DNA of 64,000 nt from Microbulbifer sp. HZ11 (GCF_000708675.1 NZ_JELR01000001.1:620001-684000); one strand, 5' to 3'. Counted from the first letter of the stretch, positions 32,212-41,471 are shown. Numbers and translations are program-made. Notes: generated from the sequence alone by a model not told the origin.

Positions 32212-32787
32212 GTGAGGCTCTTTACCGTGACCAATCAACCAAAGTTGTTCCTTCTACCTCTTGCATTGGTGGCAATAGTGGCTAGTGCACAACAGGACGC
32301 CCATGTACATGGCGAAGCGCAACTCGCTATAGCTGTGAACGGTAACGAGCTTCATATTGAATTTGAATCTCCCGGCGCCAACCTGGTCGGGTTTGAGCAT
32401 GTGCCGCAAAATCAGAAACAAGAGCAGGCGCTGGCAGTGGCTTCTGGAGAGCTTGCCGCACCAAACCAGCTATTGCAGTTCGAAGGCACTGAGTGCCAGT
32501 TGCAGAGTGCAGAAGTCAAGCCGCCACACACAGATGCAGGCCAACATCACGCCCACCATACCGGCCACACGGATCATTCCGATGCGCATGAAATTCACTC
32601 TACACATGCAAGCTTTCGCGCGGCTTACCATTATCGGTGCGATAATGTAGCCGCACTGGATACTATCAACGTTGTATTGTTTTCGCGTTTTCGTGAAATT
32701 CATACAATCAATGCGCAGTGGCTGACAGCCACCAAGCAGGGGGCAACCACTCTTACCGCAAAAAGCCCTAAGCTCCAAATGAAATAG
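32212..32787 (+). CDS. zrgA: ZrgA-like (DUF2796) His-rich periplasmic zinc-binding protein
   Basis: A 191-residue exported protein with signal peptide (to about VASA), the DUF2796 opening AHVHGEAQLAIAVNGNELHIE, and a His-rich segment at about residues 103-129 containing GQHHAHHTGHTDHSD. In Vibrio cholerae the homolog ZrgA is the periplasmic part of a Zur-controlled zinc ABC importer. GTG at 32212 or 32227 could start it; the second has GAGG at a suitable distance. zur follows 3 bp after the stop, and a Zur-like site is about 100 bp upstream. Possible ABC partners lie at 55341-57240. Confidence 0.85.
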   Translation: MRLFTVTNQPKLFLLPLALVAIVASAQQDAHVHGEAQLAIAVNGNELHIEFESPGANLVGFEHVPQNQKQEQALAVASGELAAPNQLLQFEGTECQLQSAEVKPPHTDAGQHHAHHTGHTDHSDAHEIHSTHASFRAAYHYRCDNVAALDTINVVLFSRFREIHTINAQWLTATKQGATTLTAKSPKLQMK

Positions 32788-32790
32788 CCG

Positions 32791-33273
32791 ATGAACCCTA
32801 CTCAGATCAACCGAACCTTGAGCGCTGCCGAAGCTGCTTGCCGGGCATCGGGGGCCCGCCTGACTGCAAAACGTAAAAATGTGCTCGCGGTACTGCTGCG
32901 ATCACAAAAGCCTTTGTCGGCTTACGATATAGTGGATCAATACAGTCAGGATTACGGTGAACCCATACCCGCAATGTCGGTCTACCGCATGCTGGATTTC
33001 CTGGCGAACGAAAATCTCGCCCACAAGCTCAATTCCGAAAACAAATTTCTTGCCTGTGCCCATATCAACTGCAGTCACCATCACGGAACACCTCAATTTC
33101 TAATCTGTTGTAGCTGCAATAAAGTGAGTGAGATCGCCATCAAGTCCGACCTCATCACCGCCCTTCGCGATACGGTAAAAGAGGCCGGTTTCCAATTGCA
33201 GTCCTCTCAGTTAGAGCTTGACTGCCTTTGCGCCGATTGTGCCCAACGGAGCCCTACCTGTGCCGACACCTAA
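32791..33273 (+). CDS. zur: Zinc uptake regulator Zur (Fur family)
   Basis: The 160-residue Fur-family repressor has a winged-helix N-terminal domain (ARLTAKRKNVLAVLL, YDIVDQYSQDYG, MSVYRMLDFL) and a metal domain with structural cysteines C106xxC109 and C147xxC150. A sensor region has Cys89, His91, Cys94 and a His triplet at 96-98. The ending DCLCADC is typical of Zur rather than Fur. It should repress zinc-uptake genes when zinc is sufficient. It lies between zrgA and a COG0523 GTPase in one operon, so it is probably self-regulated through the site at 32102. Confidence 0.93.
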   Translation: MNPTQINRTLSAAEAACRASGARLTAKRKNVLAVLLRSQKPLSAYDIVDQYSQDYGEPIPAMSVYRMLDFLANENLAHKLNSENKFLACAHINCSHHHGTPQFLICCSCNKVSEIAIKSDLITALRDTVKEAGFQLQSSQLELDCLCADCAQRSPTCADT

Positions 33274-34279
33274 ATTGATTCAAAAAGTCCCGACCAATGT
33301 AATTACCGGATTCCTTGGTGTGGGAAAAACTACGGCGATCCAACATTTGCTCGCAAACCGGCCAGAAAATGAACGCTGGGCGGTACTGGTCAACGAGTTT
33401 GGAGAAGTGGGTATAGACGGCGCACTGTTTGGCTCGGAACAAGAAGGTGAAATCTTTATCCGCGAAGTGCCCGGTGGCTGTATGTGTTGCGCTGCCGGGT
33501 TACCCATGCAGGTAGCGCTAAACCAGTTACTTACAAAGGCGCGGCCACACCGGTTATTGATCGAGCCCACCGGGCTAGGACACCCACGCGAAGTACTGGA
33601 ATCCTTATCCAGTCTGGTTCGAAGCGACGTGTTGGACCTGCGCGCCACGATGACGCTGGTTGATGCACGCCACATCATGGATGAGCGTTATCTATGCAAT
33701 GAGACTTTCCGCCAGCAGATTGAAGTGGCCGACCTGATAGTCGCCAACAAGTCCGATTTGTATGAAGCGGACGAGCTGGAGCACCTGCGGCGCTATCTCA
33801 CGTTTCTTCCAGGGGATTCCGATAAGCCACTTCAGACCGTGGTACAGGGCAAAATAGAACCCGACTGGCTAGAGGCAGCGAGTACCTTCCAGCACCCAGA
33901 CAAAGGTGAAAATCATCATCACTCTCCACCGCCAGAATTGGAGGACGAGCCGTTGCCCAAATGTGGGTACCGCAGGGCCGAAAACAGCGGCGAGGGTTAT
34001 CACAGCTGTGGCTGGCGCTTTGACCCTGCGGTTGTGTTCGTATACGAAAAACTCTTCTCGCTGATCAGTGGTTCAATGAGTGAGCGCATCAAAGGGGTAT
34101 TTATCACAGAGGAGGGCGTTTTTGGCTTTAACAAAGCGGACGATGTATTGAGCATTATGGAGCTGGATGACACTCTGGAAAGCCGTGTGGAGATGATCAA
34201 CGCCGACCAGCTGGACTGGGATGCCATCGAGGCGGCCTTGCTCGAATCCAGAACAAACGTCTCCGATAGTGCCCGATAG
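33260..34279 (+). CDS. COG0523 GTPase (CobW/ZNG1 metallochaperone family), YeiR-like
   Basis: From GTG 33260 (339 aa, overlapping the zur end by 14 bp, with GGAG upstream) the protein has P-loop GFLGVGKTT at 17-25, the metal-binding CxCC motif GGCMCC at 72-77, IEPTGLGHP, the guanine motif NKSD, and a His/Cys-bearing linker (KGENHHHSPP, then CGYRR and HSCGW) before the CobW C-terminal domain. Family members deliver or allocate zinc. An upstream in-frame start at 33218 would overlap zur more deeply. The pairing with zur favours a zinc role. Confidence 0.9.
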   Translation: MPTPKLIQKVPTNVITGFLGVGKTTAIQHLLANRPENERWAVLVNEFGEVGIDGALFGSEQEGEIFIREVPGGCMCCAAGLPMQVALNQLLTKARPHRLLIEPTGLGHPREVLESLSSLVRSDVLDLRATMTLVDARHIMDERYLCNETFRQQIEVADLIVANKSDLYEADELEHLRRYLTFLPGDSDKPLQTVVQGKIEPDWLEAASTFQHPDKGENHHHSPPPELEDEPLPKCGYRRAENSGEGYHSCGWRFDPAVVFVYEKLFSLISGSMSERIKGVFITEEGVFGFNKADDVLSIMELDDTLESRVEMINADQLDWDAIEAALLESRTNVSDSAR

Positions 34280-34425
34280 AGTGGTGAAGGTTTCCAACAG
34301 TTTCTTATTTTGACCGGGCGGCCATATGCAAGATAAAGTAACGACCATTCCGACCCTGCCGGGGTGAAACGCTTTGATTCTGCGATAAAACAATATATTG
34401 CATGGTTGCCCTTCGGCGACACATC

Positions 34426-34438
34426 GATATGATGTAAC
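34426..34438. promoter_or_regulatory. Candidate Zur operator before the M1 peptidase gene
   Basis: GATATGATGTAAC differs by one base from the site at 32102 and is followed by ACATCGATG. It ends 29 bp before the ATG of the M1 peptidase, in a 188-bp intergenic region. Confidence 0.55.
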
Positions 34439-34467
34439 ATCGATGTGATATAGCCGGAAACCACCCA

Positions 34468-36900
34468 ATGAGCCTCAAACTTGTCGCACGCCTTTCCGCG
34501 GCGCTCTTCACCCTCACCCCAGCAGCCTTGACGCAGGCCGCAGATCCTCTGAACGTGACCGGCGATAAGTTTCGTCAGCTCGACGAATTGCTCCCCACCG
34601 CGAACGTGTATCGTAATGCCGGCGGAGAACCGGGGCACGCCTATTGGCAGCAACAGGTAGATTACCGCATCGATGTGCGCCTGAATGAAGACAAGCGCGC
34701 CCTAAACGCCAGCCAGACCATCACCTATACCAACAACTCGCCCGATACGCTCAAGTTTCTGTGGTTCCAATTGGATCAGAACCGCTTCCGCCCGGACTCC
34801 ATCGCCGAGACTACAGTCACATTCGGCAGCCCCGGCACCCGCGCCGAGTCCCCTGAGGCACCGGCGGGGATTACCTTTGGTGAGCTGCGCCGACAGCAAT
34901 GGCTTGCCGATAATGAAGTGGGCTACACGATCAGCAATTTAAAGGATGCCAGTGGCACCGAGCTGCGCTCCACCATCGTCGGCACCAACATGCGTGTGGA
35001 CCTGGCGCGACCACTGAAGCCAGGCGAACAAGTTACCTTCAGCATGGATTTTGCATTCAATATCCTGGAAGAAGATGCGGTTTCCGCACGTTCCGGGTAT
35101 GAACACTTTCCCGATGATGCCCGAGACGGCGGCAACGATATCTTCCTGCTAGCGCAGTGGTTCCCGCGCCTGCATGCCTATACCGATTATGAAGCCTGGA
35201 CAAACAAGGAATTCCTCGGCCGCGGTGAATTTACCCTTGAGTTCGGCGACTACGAAGTAAACCTGACCGTACCGGCCGATCATATCGTGTCTTCTACTGG
35301 CAGCCTGCAGAACCCCGAGGACGTGCTGACCGCAACCCAGCGCGATCGCCTGGAGAAAGCCCGCAAAGCCAAGCGTCCGGTGTTTATCGTCACCGAAGAG
35401 GAAGCGCTGGAAAACGAGAAAGCAGGTACGCGCAAAACCAAAACCTGGAAGTTTAAAGCCGACAACGTCCGTGATTTTGCCTGGGCCTCTTCGCGCAAAT
35501 TCATGTGGGATGCCCGCGGCTACCAGCAAGGTGGAGACGTCATGCCAGAAGTAATGGCAATGTCTTTCTACCCGAAAGAGGGCGGTGAACTCTGGAAAAA
35601 GTACTCTACCGAGTCCGTGATCCACACCATGGAGGTCTACTCGCGCTTTTCGTTCGACTACCCGTATCCGGTTGCACAGAGCGTAAATGGCCCTGTGGGC
35701 GGCATGGAATACCCCATGATCACCTTTAACGGCCCGCGCACGACTTTGCATGAAGACGGCAGCCGCACCTGGACCCAGGCGGAAAAGCGCTTCCTGATCG
35801 GTGTAGTGATTCACGAGATCGGGCACATCTACTTCCCCATGATCGTCAACTCCGATGAGCGCCAGTGGACCTGGATGGATGAAGGCCTGAACAGCTTCCT
35901 CGACGGCGTCGCCGGTCGCGAGTGGGATCCGGAAATGCCGTGGGGGGTAGAGCCCCGGGATATCGTCGACTATATGAAGTCCGATATTCAGGTACCAATC
36001 ATGACCCAGTCAGACTCTGTACTGCGCCTGGGACCGAATGCCTATACCAAGCCTGCAGCGGCCCTCAACATATTGCGTGAGGTCATCCTCGGCCGTGAAC
36101 TGTTTGACTACGCGTTCAAGGAGTACTCCACCCGTTGGCAGTATAAACGCCCAACACCGGCTGACTTCTTCCGTACTATGGAAGAGGCCAGCGGTGTAGA
36201 TCTGGACTGGTTCTGGCGCGGCTGGTTCTATACCACCGATCACGTAGATATCAGTATCGATAATGTGCGGCAACTGCGTCTCGACACCCTGAACCCGGAT
36301 ATCGACTTTGAGCGCCGCCGTCAGGAGGAGGCCGACAAACCGCAGCCACTGTTCGAAAAACGCGAGCGCGATGCCGGCAATAAAACCTGGCTGGAAAGAA
36401 ACAAGGACATCCGCGACTTCTACGACGAAAATGACCGCTTCACCGTCACCAACAAAGAACGCAATGAATACGCGCAGATGCTGGCAGACCTGGAGCCCTG
36501 GGAGCGTGATGCACTGAAGCGCGCGTTGGACGAAGACAAAAATTATTACGTCATGGACTTCTCCAACCTTGGCGGTCTGGTGATGCCGATTCTACTGGAA
36601 CTCACTTTTGAAGATGGCAGCGTGGAAGAGCGTTACATCCCTGCAGAGATCTGGCGTCGCTCGCCAGCTGCCGTATCCAAACTGGTGGTTACGGATAAAG
36701 CTCTGGCTCAGGTAGTGGTTGACCCACGTTGGGAAACTGCGGATGTCAATAATGACAACAACCACTTTCCGCGCCGCATCAACAAGTCACGCCTACAGAT
36801 CTACAAGGAAGAGAAGCGCACCGACCCGGTCTATCGTGACATCATGCACGACTCCAAAACGAAAAAGGAAGAACCCAAGCCGGGTTTTCACCAGAAGTAA
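34468..36900 (+). CDS. Exported M1-family zinc metallopeptidase
   Basis: The 810-residue protein has a signal peptide (to about LTQAA), an aminopeptidase-N-like beta domain, the substrate motif GGMEYP (GxMEN type), and the zinc site HEIGH at 449-453 with the third ligand E472 in MDEGLNSF, the exact HExxH-18-E spacing. The C-terminus ends in a charged Lys-rich tail. It is a gluzincin aminopeptidase acting outside the cytoplasm. The gene follows the zur operon and has its own upstream Zur-like site, and is followed by a DUF6702 gene 17 bp away. Confidence 0.93.
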   Translation: MSLKLVARLSAALFTLTPAALTQAADPLNVTGDKFRQLDELLPTANVYRNAGGEPGHAYWQQQVDYRIDVRLNEDKRALNASQTITYTNNSPDTLKFLWFQLDQNRFRPDSIAETTVTFGSPGTRAESPEAPAGITFGELRRQQWLADNEVGYTISNLKDASGTELRSTIVGTNMRVDLARPLKPGEQVTFSMDFAFNILEEDAVSARSGYEHFPDDARDGGNDIFLLAQWFPRLHAYTDYEAWTNKEFLGRGEFTLEFGDYEVNLTVPADHIVSSTGSLQNPEDVLTATQRDRLEKARKAKRPVFIVTEEEALENEKAGTRKTKTWKFKADNVRDFAWASSRKFMWDARGYQQGGDVMPEVMAMSFYPKEGGELWKKYSTESVIHTMEVYSRFSFDYPYPVAQSVNGPVGGMEYPMITFNGPRTTLHEDGSRTWTQAEKRFLIGVVIHEIGHIYFPMIVNSDERQWTWMDEGLNSFLDGVAGREWDPEMPWGVEPRDIVDYMKSDIQVPIMTQSDSVLRLGPNAYTKPAAALNILREVILGRELFDYAFKEYSTRWQYKRPTPADFFRTMEEASGVDLDWFWRGWFYTTDHVDISIDNVRQLRLDTLNPDIDFERRRQEEADKPQPLFEKRERDAGNKTWLERNKDIRDFYDENDRFTVTNKERNEYAQMLADLEPWERDALKRALDEDKNYYVMDFSNLGGLVMPILLELTFEDGSVEERYIPAEIWRRSPAAVSKLVVTDKALAQVVVDPRWETADVNNDNNHFPRRINKSRLQIYKEEKRTDPVYRDIMHDSKTKKEEPKPGFHQK

Positions 36901-36917
36901 TCAGGAAGTAGGGCGCC

Positions 36918-37403
36918 ATGCGGATTCTGTTTGTTTTACTCGCTGTATGGATGGCCTGCAGTGTGCAGGCCCATCAAATGAAAACGGCAATCACCAGGGT
37001 TGTGTTTAACGAGCAGACCCAGAGTGTGGAAATCATGCACCGGTTTTATGTGCATGATGCTGAACACGCGTTAAGTGAATTACTGGGAAAACAGGTTTAC
37101 CTTACCGAGAACAAGGATGCCCAGGAGCAGTTCGGACGCTATGTCACCGGACACTTCCGTATGGGCGTGACAGAAGGAGAACCGTTAACGCTCGATACAA
37201 TCGGTCAGGAAGTTGACGGTAAATTTATCTGGGTATACCAGGAGTTACCACGTCCAGAGCACTTCTCGGCTCTTTGGTTCGCCTTTGATGCCCTGCAGGA
37301 CTATTGGCCGGACCAGGTCAATCAGGTAAATGTCGAGGGGCTGGGCAAGGTGCGATCTCTGGTATTTGATCGCAACAGCAGCTGGCAATCCCTAGAGTAC
37401 TGA
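36918..37403 (+). CDS. DUF6702 family exported protein
   Basis: A 161-residue protein with a signal peptide (to about SVQA) and a DUF6702-type beta-rich domain, with MHRFYVHDAEHAL and the closing LVFDRNSSWQSL. DUF6702 genes are commonly found beside M1 peptidase genes, as here (17-bp gap). Function unknown; His residues at the mature N-terminus (HQMKT) and in MHRFYVHDAEH are notable but do not prove metal binding. AGGAAG lies before the ATG. Confidence 0.8.
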   Translation: MRILFVLLAVWMACSVQAHQMKTAITRVVFNEQTQSVEIMHRFYVHDAEHALSELLGKQVYLTENKDAQEQFGRYVTGHFRMGVTEGEPLTLDTIGQEVDGKFIWVYQELPRPEHFSALWFAFDALQDYWPDQVNQVNVEGLGKVRSLVFDRNSSWQSLEY

Positions 37404-37480
37404 ACATACATCTCATTACCCGTTGAATTTCAGCTCAAGCTGGCTGGACTTCTACAACAACATCGAAACCGGAGAAACAC

Positions 37481-39664
37481 ATGCGTAAATCTCTGCTCGC
37501 GGTCGCAATCGTGGCAATCACGGCCTGTTCTGAGTCACCTGAGTCAGTTGCCAACAAAGATAAGCAAGTCACGGGTGCGGAAAACGCGCAGGTAGCGGGC
37601 GACGTCACCGCTGCCGCCGTCCAGAACAACCCGCTACTCAAGGCAAGTCCTCTGCAGTACCAGGCGCCAGACTTCAGCAAGATTAAAGATGAGCATTTCG
37701 AGCCAGCTTTTGAACAGGGAATGAGTGAGCATTTGCAGGAAATTGATGCAATTGCCAAGAATTCCGAGAAAGCGAGCTTTGCGAACACGATTGTCGCCAT
37801 GGAGAAATCCGGTGCGCTACTGACCCGTGTTTCTCGAGTATTCTTTAACCTCTCCGGCACCGATAGCAATGAAGCCCGTCGCGCGCTGCAAAGCAAACTC
37901 GCTCCCAAGCTGGCCGCGCACTGGGATAGCATATACCTGAACGATGATCTGTTTGCGCGCGTTTCTGCCCTGTACGATCAGCGTGTCGCTCTGGAGATGG
38001 ACCCCGAGTCCGATCGCCTGCTGGAAGTGTACTACGATAACTTCGTGAAAGCCGGTGCCAAGCTGTCTGCGGAGGAAAAAGCGAAACTTCGTGCGCTAAA
38101 CGAAGAACATTCCACTCTTACTACCCAGTTCAGCCAGAACCTGCTTAAGATCACCAAGGAAATAGCGGTGGTCGTGGACGATAAGAGCGAACTGGACGGG
38201 CTTTCCGAAAGCGCCATTAAAGCGGCTGCGGAAGCAGCGAAAGACGCTGGCCACGACGGAAAATATCTGATCAGCATCACCAATACCACCCGCCAACCGG
38301 TGCTCGCCTCTCTGAACAACCGGGAGCTCCGCCAACGTATCTGGGAAGCGTCAGCAAACCGCGGTACCTCCGGTGAACTGGATAACCGCCCCATCGTTCA
38401 GCGCCTGGTTCAAATCCGCGCACAGAAAGCCGAGCTGCTCGGCTACGACAATTGGGCAGAATACCAGCTGACCAACACTATGGCGGAAAAGCCAGAAAGT
38501 GTGCTTAACATGCTCAACTCCATGGTTCCGGCAGTTGTCGCCAATACGAAAGCCGAACAGGCCGATATTCAGGCGATGATCGAGCGTGAAGGCGGCGACT
38601 TTGAGGCCCAGCCCTGGGATTGGGCTTACTACGCTGAAAAAGTCCGTCAGGATAAATACGACCTGAATGAACAGGAAGTACGTGAGTACTTTGAGTTCAA
38701 TCGTGTACTGAACGACGGCCTGTTCTACACCATGAACCGTCTCTACGGTATCCGTTTCGAAGAGCGCCCGGATCTCCCGGTCTACCATCCCGATGTGAAG
38801 GCATACGAACTGTTTGATCACGACGGCAAAAGCCTGGCTATTTTCTATGCGGATTACTTTGCCCGTGATGGCAAACGTGGCGGCGCCTGGATGAGTTCTT
38901 TTGTTGGCCAGTCCGGACTGCTTGAGCAGAAGCCCGTGGTGGTGAATGTCATGAACATTCCAAAAGGCCCGGAGGGCGAGCCCACGCTGGTGAGCTATGA
39001 CCACGTGACTACCATGTTCCACGAATTGGGTCATGGTCTCCACGGCATGTTCTCCAATGTCCGTTACCCCAGCCTGGCTGGCACCAGCGTATCCCGCGAT
39101 TTCGTCGAGTTCCCGTCAACCTTTGAGGAGGACTGGGCCGGATTACCGGAAGTACTGGAGAATTACGCTTACCACTACAAAACCGGCAAACCTATTCCGG
39201 CAGAGCTACTGGAGAAGGTGCAGAAAGCCAAAAACTTCAATATGGGCTTCGACACTCTGGAGTATATGTCTGCAGCCTTGCTGGATATGGAGTGGCACGC
39301 ACTACCAGCGGACGCGGAACTTCAAGACGTAGAAAAGTTTGAGGCAGCGGCACTGAAAAAGCATGGTGTTGACTTGGCCGCAGTACCGCCACGCTACAAG
39401 TCCACCTATTTCGCCCATTCTATCGGTGGTGGCTATTCTGCCGGCTATTACGCATACATGTGGAGTGAAATTCTGGCCGCCGATGCCTTCGCGTATATTA
39501 GAGAGCGCGGTGGTTTAACGCGTAAGAATGGAGACTGGTACCGCAAGAATATCCTTGAAACCGGAAACTCCCGTCCGCCGATGGAATCCTATGTCAAATT
39601 CCGCGGCCAGGAACCCACCACTGAAGCGCTGCTTGAGCGCCGTGGTCTCAATTCAGAAGGCTAA
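37481..39664 (+). CDS. M3-family zinc metallopeptidase lipoprotein (Dcp-like)
   Basis: The 727-residue protein has a lipoprotein signal (AITAC, followed by SESPE) and an M3 peptidase domain: zinc site HELGH at 514-518, the glutamate-bearing EFPSTFEEDW, and HSIGGGYSAGYYAY near the C-terminus. It resembles dipeptidyl carboxypeptidase Dcp or oligopeptidase A, here anchored outside the cytoplasm. GGAG precedes the ATG. It may form a unit with the M1 and DUF6702 genes 77 bp upstream. Confidence 0.93.
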   Translation: MRKSLLAVAIVAITACSESPESVANKDKQVTGAENAQVAGDVTAAAVQNNPLLKASPLQYQAPDFSKIKDEHFEPAFEQGMSEHLQEIDAIAKNSEKASFANTIVAMEKSGALLTRVSRVFFNLSGTDSNEARRALQSKLAPKLAAHWDSIYLNDDLFARVSALYDQRVALEMDPESDRLLEVYYDNFVKAGAKLSAEEKAKLRALNEEHSTLTTQFSQNLLKITKEIAVVVDDKSELDGLSESAIKAAAEAAKDAGHDGKYLISITNTTRQPVLASLNNRELRQRIWEASANRGTSGELDNRPIVQRLVQIRAQKAELLGYDNWAEYQLTNTMAEKPESVLNMLNSMVPAVVANTKAEQADIQAMIEREGGDFEAQPWDWAYYAEKVRQDKYDLNEQEVREYFEFNRVLNDGLFYTMNRLYGIRFEERPDLPVYHPDVKAYELFDHDGKSLAIFYADYFARDGKRGGAWMSSFVGQSGLLEQKPVVVNVMNIPKGPEGEPTLVSYDHVTTMFHELGHGLHGMFSNVRYPSLAGTSVSRDFVEFPSTFEEDWAGLPEVLENYAYHYKTGKPIPAELLEKVQKAKNFNMGFDTLEYMSAALLDMEWHALPADAELQDVEKFEAAALKKHGVDLAAVPPRYKSTYFAHSIGGGYSAGYYAYMWSEILAADAFAYIRERGGLTRKNGDWYRKNILETGNSRPPMESYVKFRGQEPTTEALLERRGLNSEG

Positions 39665-39710
39665 CGTGTGCTGGAAGTGCATGTAAAAGCGACGTGAATT
39701 GAACGTAAAA

Positions 39711-39732
39711 AGCGGGCCCAATGGCCCGCTTT
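39711..39732. terminator. Terminator between convergent M3 peptidase and zigA-like operons
   Basis: Perfect stem AGCGGGCC/GGCCCGCT with a 4-nt loop (39711-39730) followed by a T-rich tail. The A-run on the other side makes it usable for the minus-strand operon as well. Confidence 0.85.
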
Positions 39733-39797
39733 CTTGCTTTTACTTTCTACTAAAATGTCCGGTACCGTTTGATGCGAATCACCATAATAGTGATGCA

Positions 39798-40991
39798 TTA
39801 ATCCCATGCAGGAAACGGATCAGGCATGGTACGCCAGACTATTTCACCTGCGTCCATCTCATGGTCATTCAGCAGGCACTCATCCAGTCGCCCCCTTATC
39901 CATTCTTCAGGAAGGTTCTGACCAATAAACACCAGCTCCTGACGGCGATCGCCAAAGGGCTCTTCCCAATTCTCGAGAATATACTGTTGCTGTTCGGTAT
40001 TTTCCGGCCATTCATTCCGTGGTACTGCCGCCCAGAAATAGCCGGCTGCACCGTGCTGGGCGATTCCGCCGGCCTGGCTCCAGGTGCCCGCATAGTGGGG
40101 GCGGCTGGCCAACCAGAAATAACCTTTTGAACGCAACAGGCGTCCGCTCAACTGGGGGTCATTAAAAAAGTCGAATAGTCGCTGCGGGTGGAAAGGGCGG
40201 CGCGCTCGGTAGGCAAAGCTACTGATACCGTATTCCTCGGTTTCAGGCGTATGCTCGCCACGCATTTCTTTAAGCCAGCCCGGTGCCTGTTGTGCCTGCT
40301 CGAAGTCAAACTTGCCGGTCATCAATACTTTTTCAATAGGCACATTGCCTTTTTGCATCGGCACAATTTCCGCGCGGGGGTTGAGGCTCCGGAGGACGGC
40401 CTTTAGTTCCTCGAGTTGATCGCTGCTTATGAGGTCGACCTTGCTGATCAACAGGATGTCACAGAACTCAATCTGATCCACCAGCAAATCCGCCACATTG
40501 CGCTCATCCTCGTCGCTGAGGTATTCACCGGCTTCTTTCAGGGGCTCCGCTGTGTGATAGTCCTTGAGGAAGTTTGCGCCGTCCACCACGGTGACCATGG
40601 TATCCAGGCGTGCAACTTCAGACAGGCTCTGTCCATCTTCATCAGCGAAGGTAAATGTCTCAGCCACCGGCAGGGGCTCAGAAATACCGGTGGACTCGAT
40701 GACGAGGCAATCGAAACGGCCTTCTTTCGCCAGCTTGGTGACCTCGACCAGCAGATCTTCCCGTAGAGTGCAGCAAATACAACCGTTGCTCATCTCCACC
40801 AGTTTTTCTTCAGTGCGGTTTAACTGCACCTCATTGTTCACGAGCGCTGCGTCAATGTTGACTTCGCTCATGTCGTTCACGATAACCGCCACGCGCATAT
40901 CCGCGCGGTTGTTGAGGATCTGATTGAGCAGCGTCGTTTTTCCGGCGCCGAGAAAACCGGATAATACCGTCACTGGTAATTGCGTAGTCAT
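39798..40991 (-). CDS. zigA: COG0523 GTPase, ZigA-type zinc chaperone
   Basis: The 397-residue GTPase has P-loop GFLGAGKTT at 12-20, the CxCC zinc motif GCICC at 70-74, ESTGISEP, the guanine motif SKVD and a CobW C-terminal domain (LRSKGYFWLASRPH). It matches the ZigA/ZNG1 type, induced in zinc starvation and thought to pass zinc to client proteins. It is the last gene of the minus-strand zinc operon. Its start codon and ribosome-binding site lie in a near-perfect palindrome (40991-41005). Confidence 0.92.
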   Translation of the reverse strand: MTTQLPVTVLSGFLGAGKTTLLNQILNNRADMRVAVIVNDMSEVNIDAALVNNEVQLNRTEEKLVEMSNGCICCTLREDLLVEVTKLAKEGRFDCLVIESTGISEPLPVAETFTFADEDGQSLSEVARLDTMVTVVDGANFLKDYHTAEPLKEAGEYLSDEDERNVADLLVDQIEFCDILLISKVDLISSDQLEELKAVLRSLNPRAEIVPMQKGNVPIEKVLMTGKFDFEQAQQAPGWLKEMRGEHTPETEEYGISSFAYRARRPFHPQRLFDFFNDPQLSGRLLRSKGYFWLASRPHYAGTWSQAGGIAQHGAAGYFWAAVPRNEWPENTEQQQYILENWEEPFGDRRQELVFIGQNLPEEWIRGRLDECLLNDHEMDAGEIVWRTMPDPFPAWD

Positions 40992-41005
40992 TGGAGTGAC
41001 TCCAA
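40991..41005 (-). promoter_or_regulatory. Palindrome covering the zigA ribosome-binding site
   Basis: TTGGAGTGACTCCAA is symmetric about its centre. On the transcript it can form TTGGAG/CTCCAA with a 3-nt loop, hiding GGAG and the first base of the zigA ATG. It could be a translational switch or a protein operator. Confidence 0.45.
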
Positions 41006-41057
41006 ATAAGATAGGGTAAAAAGCGCTAGGGTTTTGTTGCCCAGCAGCACTTTGGAT

Positions 41058-41288
41058 TTACAGGCTGGGGTGCTTTATTTCTTCACTCGCGCGCACAAAC
41101 CACTCGAGTGTGCGCTGTCGTCGCGCCTCACCATACAGCTCGACGAAGCGCTTGGTCATGTAATCCGACTCGTTCTTCAGTGACGTTATGCGGCTGTTTA
41201 TAAAGGCTTCTGTCAGTTCCAGACCACAGGTGACCGTGATGCAATGCCGCCACTCTTGATAGTTCTGCGGAGTAAATATGGCTTCCAA
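41058..41288 (-). CDS. Small protein of unknown function in the zinc operon
   Basis: A 76-residue product I do not recognise. It starts at TTG 41288 (MEAIFTPQNYQEWRHCITV) with AAGGA 6-7 nt upstream, and looks like a real soluble, mainly helical protein with one Cys (WRHC) and a charged C-terminal half (YGEARRQRTLEW). It lies 30 bp after the SEC-C miniprotein gene and 66 bp before zigA, so co-transcription is likely. In-frame stops upstream exclude a longer form. Confidence 0.6.
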   Translation of the reverse strand: MEAIFTPQNYQEWRHCITVTCGLELTEAFINSRITSLKNESDYMTKRFVELYGEARRQRTLEWFVRASEEIKHPSL

Positions 41289-41318
41289 AAATAATTCCTT
41301 CTTTTGTCAATGCTTGTT

Positions 41319-41471
41319 TCAACCCAAAATATTCTTTCCACAGCACTTCTTGAACTTCCGGCCGTTTCCACAAGGGCAGGGGTCATTGCGCCCAACCTTG
41401 GGTGTGGAACGTGTGACGGGTGCTTGCGGCGCGCAACACCTTTCATTGCTACAGCAACTCGCCGATTCCAT
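41319..41471 (-). CDS. SEC-C motif miniprotein (50 aa)
   Basis: A 50-residue Cys-rich protein: N-terminal [16 protein letters not shown], then [20 protein letters not shown], which is the SEC-C zinc motif known from the SecA tail. Nine cysteines in 50 residues suggest tight zinc binding. ATG at 41471 has GAGAG upstream. It lies 103 bp after folE2 and 30 bp before the 76-aa gene in the zinc operon. Possible roles are zinc buffering or targeting to ribosomes or SecB as SEC-C does, but none is shown. Confidence 0.8.
   Translation of the reverse strand: MESASCCSNERCCAPQAPVTRSTPKVGRNDPCPCGNGRKFKKCCGKNILG

Noticed and set aside
41213..41446. 77-codon minus-strand frame overlapping the SEC-C miniprotein
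   Set aside because: The alternative frame with a clear SEC-C motif and better start signals explains the region.
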